This document shows, piece by piece, positions 36,348 to 45,289 of a stretch of DNA of 64,000 nt (the first letter of the stretch is position 1; every line of letters starts with the position of its first letter). Source of the stretch: Paenibacillus sp. JZ16 (lineage in GTDB: Bacteria > Bacillota > Bacilli > Paenibacillales > Paenibacillaceae); the NCBI RefSeq assembly GCF_015326965.1, contig NZ_CP017659.1:1736001-1800000 (forward strand), in the 5' to 3' direction. A program made the position numbers and the translations under genes. The notes beneath the pieces are model-generated. The model saw only the letters and a list, made by a program, of their open reading frames with translations, was not told the DNA's origin and made no database searches.

Positions 36348-37112
36348 TTACCTTACCGGCGTGGCAGCTGACATCTGAAACCCGATGGACACCAGCTCAG
36401 AGCAAGTGCCTGGAAGCATCATCAAAGCTCCCGGGCTCAGTTGATAATCCGCCTCAACCAGCATTTCTCGATAACTTTCGGGAAGAACGGAAGACATCAT
36501 TTTAAGTTTGCGCGCGTGTTCATCCTCAAGCGAAGTATCGGCCAAAATCCCTTTCCAGCGGCGCGGTTCGGATATCGGCTGGTTCATCAGATGATCGGAT
36601 ATGAATATGTTCTCCACAAGCACGTTGCCGTCCGGAACGCTCATGTTCATGATGCGGCGGGCAATCGGTTCCGGATCCTCTCCCGTAGCCACGCCATCCG
36701 TCATATGGCACACAAGCGGGGCGGGGCAATCCTGCATGTTCGGAATCTCCGACTGCAGGATTTTCTCGGCCTGCAGGAACGCTTTCGCCGAATCGGAGAA
36801 ACGCTTCGGCGTTAAATCCGGAAGCGATCCGATCGCCGCAATTTCGTCAATGCCCTTAATCCCGTTTAACAAATCATAGACATCATCGCTGTATGCAAGG
36901 ATGGCAATCCGGTATCTAGGCGTCAGCCGATTGCCCTTCGTGGACCGAAATACCATTTGCCGAATGGCTAGGGACAAGGCCTCGTATACGACATCGATCC
37001 GCCTCCGGTCCTCCATCAGCATGTTCATGGACGCGCTGATATCAATCAGATATATAATGAGCGCTGGCGTGCGCTGTGATGCTTGAATGGTATAGTTCAT
37101 CGTGAATAACAT
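36348..37112 (-). CDS. von Willebrand factor A domain protein (TerY-like)
   Basis: A 254-residue cytosolic VWA protein. The MIDAS metal site is intact: DISASM (DxSxS), a Thr in TPKRF, and the Asp in CHMTDGVATG. The protein has no signal peptide or membrane segment. In TerY-P triads a VWA protein of this kind is encoded with a kinase and a PP2C phosphatase and is thought to be the scaffold or phosphorylation target. The start is uncertain: ATG at 37112 (GGGG only 3-4 bases upstream) or at 37100. The gene lies 13 bases from the PP2C gene and 31 bases after the kinase gene. Confidence 0.82.
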   Translation of the reverse strand: MLFTMNYTIQASQRTPALIIYLIDISASMNMLMEDRRRIDVVYEALSLAIRQMVFRSTKGNRLTPRYRIAILAYSDDVYDLLNGIKGIDEIAAIGSLPDLTPKRFSDSAKAFLQAEKILQSEIPNMQDCPAPLVCHMTDGVATGEDPEPIARRIMNMSVPDGNVLVENIFISDHLMNQPISEPRRWKGILADTSLEDEHARKLKMMSSVLPESYREMLVEADYQLSPGALMMLPGTCSELVSIGFQMSAATPVR

Positions 37113-37143
37113 TCACCCCTGCATTTTCGTCATGTTTACTTCC

Positions 37144-39240
37144 TTACAGTTTTGGTATCCAGTGGCTGTCGTCACTTATGAATTTCTGCAGATTGCTAAG
37201 GCGGCTGCTCATTTTACCAACGGTTTTATAATAGGCCTTATCCTTGTTATATAACTGTATGAATTCACGTGCGGCATTCTTAGCACGGTCTTTGTTCCCG
37301 GCCACCTGCGCATTATACGCTTTATTATATAAAGCAACCAGTTCTACAACGTTTTGGGAACGCTGTTTCTGAAGTGCTGCGGCTTGTGCTTGTTCGGCAG
37401 CTCTGGCTCGCGCCTGGCGCTCCGCTTCCGCCTTGGCAGCTTCCTTAGCTGCCGCCTCTTCCTGTGCCTGTCTTTTCTTCTTCTCTTCGAGCTGAGCTAA
37501 GTACGCCTCATACTTGGCCTGATTATCATATTTCTCTTGCAATGCCTGCTTCTTTTTCTTCTCTTCAAGTGATGCCAGATAAGCTTCATACTTCGCCTGC
37601 TTCTCATACTTGGCCTGAAGCTCAGCTTTCTCCTGTTCCTTCAGTGCCTGCTCAGCTTCTTGAGCCTTCTTGGCCTCCTCAGCCTTTTTGCGCTCCTCTT
37701 CCGCTTTCTTAGCCTCTGCCTCTTTCTGGGCAGCCTCTTCCTGGGCAGCCTCTTCCTGCTGCCTCCGTGCTTCTTCCTCTTGTTTACGCGCTGCTTCTTC
37801 CTTCTCCTGCGCTTGCTGCTCGGCTAATCGCTGAGCAGTAAGCTGACGGCTCTCTGCCTTCTCCGCCAGAATCTGATTCACCGTAATCGCAGAACCTGCC
37901 AATATGACGATAGCCGCAGCGATTGAGAGCATGAATTTACGGGATAACAACAGTGCTTTAATGCCTTTGTTCGATGATTCTTCAGCCGGACGCAGCTGCT
38001 CTTCGAGCCCCTGTATAGCGGCGGCAAGCTCCACTTCAAGCGGACTGTCCTTCTTTACGAAATGATACGCGGAGCGGAATATTTCCAACGCGCCGGAAAG
38101 ATTACCCGCATCCTCCAGATCACGGGCTTGATGAAACAAGCGTCCAACCACATTGTCGTTGACCTCTCGGGTGCCTGGCTCTATGCCAAGCGATGCCATA
38201 ATTTCAGCCGGCACCTCTTGGACGGTTTCAGATCGGGCTTCATCCGCCTTGTCGTCATGAGCAGCAGCAGCGGCTACAGGAGCTTGCGCTTCCTCGACTA
38301 CTTCTTCTTCACTCAAGGATGATAAAGCAATCAGCCACTCACCAAAGGTAGGGCAGCTGCTCAAATCCTGACTGTCCCAGGTTCTGCCGAACAGATCCGC
38401 AATCCGTGTACCCCAACGCTGACCCAGCGATTTTTTCAGTAAAAAATAACGCTCGCACGGGGTCTGCATTTCATGCTGATCAAAATAGCTTTCGCCCCAT
38501 GCCCGATTCACGATAGCCGGATCGCTCCATCCCAGCATTTCCGCAATGATAACAGCACCTGCGAAACGATCGGCATATGAACTCCATAACCCGCTATGCA
38601 CCGTACGGTGAGCCGCATATCCAGGAGAGCCAGCAAGCAAAACATCAGGTCGATCCATTTTGGGACTGTACATCTGCTCCACATCGACAAGCTCAACGGC
38701 GGCAGCGCCTTCCGGCAGCTTCACTTCCGAAAAAAACGGAAGCATGACATTAGGCGCAGACAGGTCACAGTGGGCTAAACCGCGCTGCTCCATGCTTGAG
38801 CCGATAGCTGCCAATGCCTTGGCAAGCATCAGGCTATCAGAACGTCCCAGATTACGCTGATCGCTTATAACGTCAAACCAAGTACATCCATGAATCCATG
38901 GCATGATGACCGCGTAGAGCAAATCCGGATATTCCGCTATCAAATCTCCGTTTCTTTCGGGAGTGAGCACCTCTCGACTGCTTACCTGCAAACCCGGTAT
39001 CTCGCGATAATTCCCCATATGTTCGGATTGATACACCATAGCCGGAATTCTGAACTTAGGAAAAAATACCTTTAGTGCTTTGGCTTCATGCAGTTCCCCG
39101 TCCACAGGAATCAACTGGTAGACGATTCCCTGACGCCCAGCTTGGGCATAGGCTACGCCTGGCGCTGCGGGATGCTGCCCTACTGTATAAGCCGTTCCAT
39201 TTACAACAATCCCATCGCCCGGGTTTGGCTGAAATGTCAT
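37144..39240 (-). CDS. Membrane-anchored protein kinase with coiled-coil tail (EssB/YukC-like layout)
   Basis: About 698 residues. A protein-kinase-like domain (about 1-320) keeps the catalytic loop as AHCDLSAPNVML (HxDxxxxN, His about 156), but the DFG motif reads VDVEQ. A TPR-like helical segment (about 370-425) is followed by one membrane helix (about 436-457) and a 240-residue Lys/Glu/Ala/Gln-rich coiled coil containing a near-perfect internal duplication of a YEAYLA(S/Q)LEEKKK unit. This kinase-TM-helical-tail order resembles EssB/YukC of T7SS, which is a pseudokinase, but here the catalytic Asp is present. Start: ATG at 39240 with GAGAGG 9 bases before. A terminator precedes its promoter, so it is partly separate from esxA. 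Confidence 0.82.
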   Translation of the reverse strand: MTFQPNPGDGIVVNGTAYTVGQHPAAPGVAYAQAGRQGIVYQLIPVDGELHEAKALKVFFPKFRIPAMVYQSEHMGNYREIPGLQVSSREVLTPERNGDLIAEYPDLLYAVIMPWIHGCTWFDVISDQRNLGRSDSLMLAKALAAIGSSMEQRGLAHCDLSAPNVMLPFFSEVKLPEGAAAVELVDVEQMYSPKMDRPDVLLAGSPGYAAHRTVHSGLWSSYADRFAGAVIIAEMLGWSDPAIVNRAWGESYFDQHEMQTPCERYFLLKKSLGQRWGTRIADLFGRTWDSQDLSSCPTFGEWLIALSSLSEEEVVEEAQAPVAAAAAHDDKADEARSETVQEVPAEIMASLGIEPGTREVNDNVVGRLFHQARDLEDAGNLSGALEIFRSAYHFVKKDSPLEVELAAAIQGLEEQLRPAEESSNKGIKALLLSRKFMLSIAAAIVILAGSAITVNQILAEKAESRQLTAQRLAEQQAQEKEEAARKQEEEARRQQEEAAQEEAAQKEAEAKKAEEERKKAEEAKKAQEAEQALKEQEKAELQAKYEKQAKYEAYLASLEEKKKKQALQEKYDNQAKYEAYLAQLEEKKKRQAQEEAAAKEAAKAEAERQARARAAEQAQAAALQKQRSQNVVELVALYNKAYNAQVAGNKDRAKNAAREFIQLYNKDKAYYKTVGKMSSRLSNLQKFISDDSHWIPKL

Positions 39241-39296
39241 GAACGTCATCCTCTCTTAACTCCGTTACCTAACTATATAACTCTATTAACCACATG

Positions 39297-39324
39297 GTTA
39301 TATTCTAAACATCCAAAATTGCAA
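39297..39324 (-). promoter_or_regulatory. Candidate promoter of the kinase-VWA-PP2C genes
   Basis: TTGCAA, a 16-base spacer and TATAAC on the minus strand, located just after the esxA terminator and about 56 bases before the kinase start. This would let the triad be expressed independently of the secretion genes. Confidence 0.4.
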
Positions 39325-39326
39325 GA

Positions 39327-39352
39327 AAACCGGGTTGTCTACCACCCGGTTT
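39327..39352. terminator. Terminator between esxA and the kinase gene
   Basis: AAACCGGGT and ACCCGGTTT pair around 8 bases, with T-rich flanks on both strands. It divides the T7SS locus into a secretion part and a signalling part. Confidence 0.75.
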
Positions 39353-39398
39353 ATTCTGCCTATTAAACTATTATAAAGCAAAAGTCTCCGAATGGATA

Positions 39399-39674
39399 TT
39401 AACGGGATTCGTCAGCCATACGGAATTTCTGAGCGATCGCTTTCAGCTCATTGCTGATGCTGTCAAGCGTTTGAACGAAGGAGTTCATCAAACGGCTTGC
39501 TTCCTGGAATTCCTGGAAAAAGCGCTGCTTCGTCATACCATCCCATTGACCTTCCATGCCGTTGATCGATTGAGTCAGGCTGTTAACGATTTGCTGACTT
39601 TGATCACCGCTTTGTTTAAATTGGTTTGCTACTTGTTCAACTTGTTCTGGCGTAATTAAAATACGTCCTGCCAT
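39399..39674 (-). CDS. esxA: WXG100-family T7SS substrate EsxA/YukE
   Basis: A 91-residue protein of standard WXG100 length: helix-turn-helix with the central WDG (WxG) in EGQWDGMTKQRF at about residues 41-50, and a C-terminal YxxxD/E-like secretion signal region replaced by a FRMADESR end. WXG100 proteins are secreted as dimers through EssC/YukBA. It lies directly after the second WXG-like gene. A sigma-B-like promoter lies just upstream, and a terminator after it. SD: TAGGAGGT before the ATG. Confidence 0.93.
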   Translation of the reverse strand: MAGRILITPEQVEQVANQFKQSGDQSQQIVNSLTQSINGMEGQWDGMTKQRFFQEFQEASRLMNSFVQTLDSISNELKAIAQKFRMADESR

Positions 39675-39769
39675 TTATGTAACCTCCTAGAAATTCGTTT
39701 TCTGGTGACACTTGACATCTTAGCCCATGAGCCTCAGTTTATCAAAGCGTCCTCAGACCTAATTTCCAG

Positions 39770-39795
39770 TTACCCTATACGTCCCAATTTGAAAC
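39770..39795 (-). promoter_or_regulatory. Sigma-B-like promoter of esxA
   Basis: On the minus strand GTTTCA, a 14-base spacer and GGGTAA. The consensus is GTTTAA-N12-14-GGGTAT. The elements and spacing are identical to the site in front of essC (45264-45289). Confidence 0.6.
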
Positions 39796-39831
39796 ATTTA
39801 CCATCCCGATTTTCCCGAAAGGAATAGGAGT

Positions 39832-40344
39832 TTAGTTGGCAATGCCAAACGAAGACGGATCGGTAAAGGTCCAGCTTTGCCCGGCTAACGCGGCTTGTTT
39901 AGCCGAATCTCCGTTGTCTCCACTGGTCATGCCCACGGCAGCTGCTACCGAACTCGGGTTCGATATAACCGTCGAGGAATTGCCATATTCCGGTAATATG
40001 GATGAGCGCCCCTCCATGCCGGAAGCGGCAAACAGAGCCGTCGGTGATACTGTACTTACGATGGCATGCTCCAAAATCGTATGGTACTGATGATCCGTTT
40101 CTTGAAATTGATCGGCTTTGCTTTGAAGATGCTTGCCCAGCTGAGCAAGAAGAGCTCCCAGATGCTCTCCAAGACTCCGGGCAGACTGCCACTCATCAAT
40201 AACCGCCGCTTTGAGAGACGTCTCCCAAACGAGTGATTCCATAGCTTGGTTGAGCGTTCTCGTAATCGCTAAATATTCATCGCCACTATGCTGCAGCTGA
40301 CGGCTTAACGTCCGGAGAGACTCCGGCTCGACAGAAATACGCAT
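39832..40344 (-). CDS. WXG100-like protein with C-terminal extension
   Basis: A 170-residue protein whose first about 100 residues have the WXG100-like pattern: two long helices around a turn with W in LVWETSLKAAVIDEW. The remaining 70 residues are Ser/Gly/Ala-rich and low-complexity, unlike standard EsxA. It lies between the unknown 268-residue gene and esxA and is probably a second secreted substrate, perhaps forming a heterodimer with EsxA. No enzymatic domain is seen. The ATG follows AAAGGTGAGG. Confidence 0.72.
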   Translation of the reverse strand: MRISVEPESLRTLSRQLQHSGDEYLAITRTLNQAMESLVWETSLKAAVIDEWQSARSLGEHLGALLAQLGKHLQSKADQFQETDHQYHTILEHAIVSTVSPTALFAASGMEGRSSILPEYGNSSTVISNPSSVAAAVGMTSGDNGDSAKQAALAGQSWTFTDPSSFGIAN

Positions 40345-40371
40345 TGGTCCTCACCTTTCATACAGGCTCTG

Positions 40372-41178
40372 TTACTGTTTCAGCCACATGAGTAGCATAT
40401 GACGAAACTGCTCTTTGGTCGCTGGTGCTGCGGTTAACCAGTCCTGGTCTCCCTCCAGGCTCATACGCAGCAGCCAATTCATGGACTCGTTCACTATAAA
40501 TGCTGCATTTTGACTTTCCCAGCTGTTTCCGTTCCAAATCGACAGCTGGAGTTCCCCCGAAGACACCTTGTTTTTCATACATTTCGCTAAAGCGATGGAA
40601 CCTTCCGCATCATCGGTCAACCTGGCCAAGCGATCGCCGATATCATCGCTGTTCTGTTCGGAAACGGAGGTGTAAATATCTCCGAATTCCTTCCGGCTAA
40701 GGAGAAGTGCCGGAATATCCCCCCAGTTTTGGTCGCTTAGGGCCAGATCCTGCACCAGTTGATCGCAGGTTTGTTCGATCGTGCCAAGTTCGCTTAGCAG
40801 GTAACATCGATTGTCTTCGCCGCTTCTGCATACTTGTATTACCCGTTCGTCCGTAACATGCAGATATCCTTCAAACGCCGAATCCTGATTTTCATATTTC
40901 AACCAGCACGCACGTTCCGCAAGTCCGGCAATAGCCACTCTTGAGAAGACCTCGGGTGGAATCGACAATTCCCCGCCTTCCTCTTGAATCAAATATTGCT
41001 TGCTTAGGAGCGATTGTTTGGTTTTCTCCCACTCAACCGCGATTTCTTCCGTTAAGTATCCTACAAATGGATCTTCAACACCAAGTAATCGGTCCGATCC
41101 GATAATTCCAGCCAAGAAGAAAAATTCCTTGTCATTCAGCGTGATCGTTTCTTGTTTGGAAGCATGAATTGTCAACAT
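40372..41178 (-). CDS. T7SS-locus protein of unknown function, 268 residues
   Basis: A soluble acidic protein with no signal peptide or membrane segment. N-terminal KEFFFLAGIIGSDRLLG and a W-rich middle (NQDSAFEGYLHVTDERV, MNWLLRMSLEGDQDWL) can be seen. Its position between essC and the WXG100 genes, the size and the helix/strand alternation recall EspG-type T7SS chaperones of actinobacteria, but I see no diagnostic motif. Gap to essC 16 bases, to the WXG-like gene 27 bases, both with good Shine-Dalgarno sequences, so it is part of the same operon. The role in substrate delivery is only an inference. Confidence 0.75.
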   Translation of the reverse strand: MLTIHASKQETITLNDKEFFFLAGIIGSDRLLGVEDPFVGYLTEEIAVEWEKTKQSLLSKQYLIQEEGGELSIPPEVFSRVAIAGLAERACWLKYENQDSAFEGYLHVTDERVIQVCRSGEDNRCYLLSELGTIEQTCDQLVQDLALSDQNWGDIPALLLSRKEFGDIYTSVSEQNSDDIGDRLARLTDDAEGSIALAKCMKNKVSSGELQLSIWNGNSWESQNAAFIVNESMNWLLRMSLEGDQDWLTAAPATKEQFRHMLLMWLKQ

Positions 41179-41194
41179 TATGAGCCACCTCCCC

Positions 41195-44100
41195 TCAAAC
41201 TACAACATGCCATCGGTCGCGAATTTCTGTGACCCATCTTTGGGCGTTCCATTCGTCATCAAACGGAACTGCGCCTTTTATTCTGGAAAATTTGCGTTTT
41301 ACGTAGTACCCCTGTCCTGGCGGGAGTATTTTTAGTCCTCCAGGACTATTAGCGGATTCGGAAAAAGGAATTCTGAAGAACGATAAATCGTTGGAATCCA
41401 ATGTTCCGAATAAAAATCCGTTTTGTGCAGCCTTAATATCAGTAAACCAATCGACGCCATACGTCGGGAAATCGGCCGGCACACCGGCAACGATAACATG
41501 TACCCGGCGGTCCCTCCCCTGTCTGACGATGGCTGACAGCTGGTCTTTCAAGGTGAAATCGGAAAGCTGCTTGCTGAGCACGTCAGCGTCATCAATCATA
41601 AGCAGGATCGTCGGGTCTTCACTGTCTTTCGACCGGGTTTGAACCCGTTCATAAAGACCTGAAATGAGCGGAGCCAGGTCTTCCTCATTCTCCGCATGTC
41701 CACGGACATGCGGAAGATGATTCATCCGACTCAGACCGCTGCTACCATAGCGCGTATCTACCGTATAGATTTCCAGCTCATCCGGCGATGTATGATATGC
41801 AAGTGATAACATCCAGCTAAGAAGGAATGACGTTTTACCGCCTTCCATCGGACTCGCCACAATAAAATGCGGCCCATCCTCCAGATTGATAGCAAAAGGA
41901 GTCAAATCATCCGTAGCCACTCCGACAGGAACCCGGTACTTCGCCATACCTGCTGTTTCGTAAGGCTTTTGTACCTTCAGCAGTTGATGAAGCGGAATCT
42001 TGTCCGGCAGTGACTCAATCCGCGGCGCTTCCTCCCCGTGCCACGCTGCCCGGTGAGTGCGAATCATATCGCGGAGCGCTGCGGAGCGGTCCCCCTCTTC
42101 CTGGCCTGAAGCCGGCAAGGCCGTCTGAAATTCAAGCGGCGGCACCTGCCCCTTGACCAGACCTCTTCCCGGTGGAAGCTGGCTGGGGGCTCTTGTTGGA
42201 CGCCCCACCGCATAATAGTAATCAGCAGGATCGGCCAGTTCGTACGACACTGCTTGCGAGATGTTGCTTCGAACCTTCTCAAACATATCCGAAATTCGGT
42301 TCGCCGTAATGACAAACGTTATTCCCAGACTGCCGCCTTCTCGCAGCAGGTATTCAAGCATATCATTCTCATCCGGATACGAGTTCCGGAAATTCAGATA
42401 ACCGTCAATAACCACGACCAGCTGCGGAACGGGTCCTGTGTTGCCCCGGCGATAGGATGCAACAGTCTTCACACCCGCTTCGGCAATCATGTCCTTGCGA
42501 GTCGCCGCCGTTTTCGTCAGAAAACGGAACAGGCGCTTGATGCGATCCTCTTCCTCCGCCGTCATGACTCCTCCGATATGTGGAAGCCCTGTAAAGTCCC
42601 GCATCATTCGGCCCATATCCACGATATACCCATGCCAAAAGTCCGGGGTGTACCGACTGGCTAACGACATCAGCATCGTTTGAATAAAGGTGGTCTTTCC
42701 AAGTCCAGGCATGCCGTACACGGCCCAGTGGCCTTGCTCGAGATTGAGCATCAACGGCTTCTGGCATTGGTTTGGCAGATCATCAACCATCCCGACGTAG
42801 GACACAAGCGCCGAATCACCGAACAGCTCCTGCTTCTGCAGCTCGGTCCCGGACTGAATGCTCTCCAGATCCAAGCTCTCCGGAAGCGGTGGAAGCCAAG
42901 GCCCCTGTAGCCGTTCGATTCCTTGCTCTTCGGCAACTTCCGCTACATGGTCGATAAACACCTGGAGCTGTTTGGGTACCTCCAGATGCGCTCCCAGGGA
43001 AGGATTAGATGCAAGCAGAGGCTCACTCTTCCCGTTGATTCGCACCTCGCGAATAACCACTGCGCCAGGCGTATCCTTCTCTTCAATGTAAGGAGCACCG
43101 CTCCAGGCAAATTGCATTTCTTCAAACACTTCATCGCTGCCCACCTGAAAATAGCCTCGTCCGGGCTTGTTAATCCAGGCTGCATTCGGAATCTTCAGCA
43201 TATCACGGCTATCGCCCTCGCTTTGTACCCGAAGGCAGATCCGAAAGCGCGAATTACTCCAAATTTTATCGTCCACGACGCCCGCCGGCTTCTGAGTCGC
43301 AAGAATCAGATGGACTCCGAGTGTTCGTCCAATAGCGGCGATGCTGATCAATTCATCCATGAATTCCGGTTGGTCTTTCTTCAGCTGTGCAAATTCATCA
43401 ATGATAATAACGAGATGCGGAAGCGGTTCGCCATGCCGATTGCGCAGCAGCTTGTAGTACTCGTCGATATGCTGCAGATTTCCCGCATCGTTCAATATTT
43501 TCTGGCGGCGAACCAGCTCGGCTTTCAGCGACACCTTCGCGCGCTCGATTAGATTGTTATCCAGATTCGTTATGGTTCCTACAACGTGCGGCAAGTTAAC
43601 AAACGTGTTCGACATGCCGCCGCCCTTGTAATCAATAAGCATAAATGCCAGGTCATGAGGGTGGAATTCGGATGCCAGGGAGGCAACAATGGATTGAATA
43701 ACCTCACTTTTCCCGGAACCGGTCGTTCCCGCAATCAGACCGTGCGGTCCATGACCTTGACGCTCTATTTTATCATGAAGATTCAAATTAATCTTCTTTC
43801 CGCCCGCCCGGACTCCCATCGGAACGGGTAATGAATCCGGATATCGGTTCTGCTGCCAGCGTCTGTGCACATCCAAATCGTTGATTTTTTGAATATCCAT
43901 CATCTCGAAGAGTGCCAAAACGCTTGGGATATCCGACGCAGAGGATCGTTTCAGCCGGATCGGCGCCATGTATCGGGCCAAGGCTTCGATTTGCTCCCTG
44001 CTAATATGATGGGATTGGAAAGTTTGCTTGGAGACCGTGCCATCTGCTTTCTTAATCGTATACGCCGCCTGCTCCCGGTCAACCTCTACAATAAGCTGGC

Positions 44101-45184
44101 AGTGCATCGGCAAGCTTTCCTTGCGGTCGGACAAGATGATGGTAACCGCATCGGTCGCTTCGGCATCTTCCATCAACAGAGGCAGCAGCGGTTCTTCCTC
44201 GATTAATTGGGTAGCGGATAAAATCACCACGTATGCCGGTGTCTCAATCGTTTTCTTCCCATGCTCGGCACGATTATTTTTACGCCGGTATAAGTGAGTA
44301 AATATTTCATCCGCAAGCTGATGGGCATTGCTCCGTCGATCCGCAAGATAGCGGCTGGATCGATCATCATCCCACGTATGTGGGAGCCAGCGCAGCCATT
44401 GCCACTCGCTCGCTTCTTTCTCTTCGTAGAACGCGGCGATCTTCACTTCATCGGGTGAGTGCCGCACAGCCGTTTGGGCCATCATCACGCGCAGCATATT
44501 TAATACGCGCTCTCTTCCGCCTACGATCCCTATGACCTTGGATTCGAATAACGGCAGCGCAATCGATGCATCGTCGACGGACTGAAATTCGGAAGACAGC
44601 AATTCAGCTGCTTCAATCAAAGGGTCCTTGTCATATCCATCCGCGCGGGGAGGCTTTACGTTAATGTAAAAAGGAACCTCTCCCTTGCCCACGCAAATCT
44701 CCAGAAAGTCCTTATCTTCCGGAGAGCGTTCCCATAAGCTGCTGCTCCGGTTCTTCACGACGTTGTAACACACGTCCGGATCGCCATGGATTTCAAACAG
44801 AATGTGTACCTGATCTTCCTGCCGCTCCTTGAGCTCTTCGCGGTGCAGATCAAGCTGTGCCCGGTACTTCTGATTACGCTCGGCCAGATTCTTCTGATAG
44901 GTCTTCTTGTTGCTTAAATACATGAAGAACGGCAGCGTGTAGGATGTCAGCATCATAAAGACGGAGAGCATCTGGAACATCATGTAGTTGGGATTCCCCA
45001 TTTTGCCGCTCACGTTCATATAAACATAGAAACCGACCGTCGCAGCCGTCATAATAATCGGGATAATGATGGCAATCATCGAAAACGACGGTTTGCTCGG
45101 CTCGGACGGCGGTCTCAGAATCTCCATGTCTTCATTCGGTAAAGCCGGTCTAATACGCGGCGAACGTTGGTACAACACGTTCAT
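41195..45184 (-). CDS. essC: Type VII secretion ATPase EssC/EccC (FtsK/SpoIIIE family)
   Basis: A 1329-residue membrane ATPase, the motor of the T7SS. Two membrane helices lie near the N-terminus (about 36-55 and 66-88). Three P-loop domains follow: GTTGSGKSEVIQ near residue 490, with Walker B IIIDEFAQ; YGMPGLGKTTF near 828, with IDGYLNF lacking the second acidic residue; and SPMEGGKTSF near 1113, with MIDDADV. The N-terminal FHA domains of Staphylococcus EssC are absent, and the start SPRIRPALPNEDMEILRPP is closer to EccC. The ATG follows TAGGAGGAAG. It is the second gene of the operon, after yukD. Confidence 0.93.
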   Translation of the reverse strand: MNVLYQRSPRIRPALPNEDMEILRPPSEPSKPSFSMIAIIIPIIMTAATVGFYVYMNVSGKMGNPNYMMFQMLSVFMMLTSYTLPFFMYLSNKKTYQKNLAERNQKYRAQLDLHREELKERQEDQVHILFEIHGDPDVCYNVVKNRSSSLWERSPEDKDFLEICVGKGEVPFYINVKPPRADGYDKDPLIEAAELLSSEFQSVDDASIALPLFESKVIGIVGGRERVLNMLRVMMAQTAVRHSPDEVKIAAFYEEKEASEWQWLRWLPHTWDDDRSSRYLADRRSNAHQLADEIFTHLYRRKNNRAEHGKKTIETPAYVVILSATQLIEEEPLLPLLMEDAEATDAVTIILSDRKESLPMHCQLIVEVDREQAAYTIKKADGTVSKQTFQSHHISREQIEALARYMAPIRLKRSSASDIPSVLALFEMMDIQKINDLDVHRRWQQNRYPDSLPVPMGVRAGGKKINLNLHDKIERQGHGPHGLIAGTTGSGKSEVIQSIVASLASEFHPHDLAFMLIDYKGGGMSNTFVNLPHVVGTITNLDNNLIERAKVSLKAELVRRQKILNDAGNLQHIDEYYKLLRNRHGEPLPHLVIIIDEFAQLKKDQPEFMDELISIAAIGRTLGVHLILATQKPAGVVDDKIWSNSRFRICLRVQSEGDSRDMLKIPNAAWINKPGRGYFQVGSDEVFEEMQFAWSGAPYIEEKDTPGAVVIREVRINGKSEPLLASNPSLGAHLEVPKQLQVFIDHVAEVAEEQGIERLQGPWLPPLPESLDLESIQSGTELQKQELFGDSALVSYVGMVDDLPNQCQKPLMLNLEQGHWAVYGMPGLGKTTFIQTMLMSLASRYTPDFWHGYIVDMGRMMRDFTGLPHIGGVMTAEEEDRIKRLFRFLTKTAATRKDMIAEAGVKTVASYRRGNTGPVPQLVVVIDGYLNFRNSYPDENDMLEYLLREGGSLGITFVITANRISDMFEKVRSNISQAVSYELADPADYYYAVGRPTRAPSQLPPGRGLVKGQVPPLEFQTALPASGQEEGDRSAALRDMIRTHRAAWHGEEAPRIESLPDKIPLHQLLKVQKPYETAGMAKYRVPVGVATDDLTPFAINLEDGPHFIVASPMEGGKTSFLLSWMLSLAYHTSPDELEIYTVDTRYGSSGLSRMNHLPHVRGHAENEEDLAPLISGLYERVQTRSKDSEDPTILLMIDDADVLSKQLSDFTLKDQLSAIVRQGRDRRVHVIVAGVPADFPTYGVDWFTDIKAAQNGFLFGTLDSNDLSFFRIPFSESANSPGGLKILPPGQGYYVKRKFSRIKGAVPFDDEWNAQRWVTEIRDRWHVVV

Positions 45185-45263
45185 AAGTCACTTCCTCCTA
45201 ATCCAGAGCATCTGAAATGTACAATTATGTATGTGGCTGTTTCATTCAAAACCAATGGGTTAC

Positions 45264-45289
45264 TTACCCAATCTCAGCTTTCTTGAAAC
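45264..45289 (-). promoter_or_regulatory. Sigma-B-like promoter within the yukD 3' end, upstream of essC
   Basis: GTTTCA, a 14-base spacer and GGGTAA on the minus strand, partly inside the yukD coding end. It could start an essC transcript independent of the main promoter. Confidence 0.58.

Noticed and set aside
36348..37112. VWA protein as part of a magnesium chelatase or MoxR system.
   Set aside because: No MoxR AAA+ ATPase or chelatase subunit is nearby; kinase and PP2C neighbours point to a TerY-P-type module.
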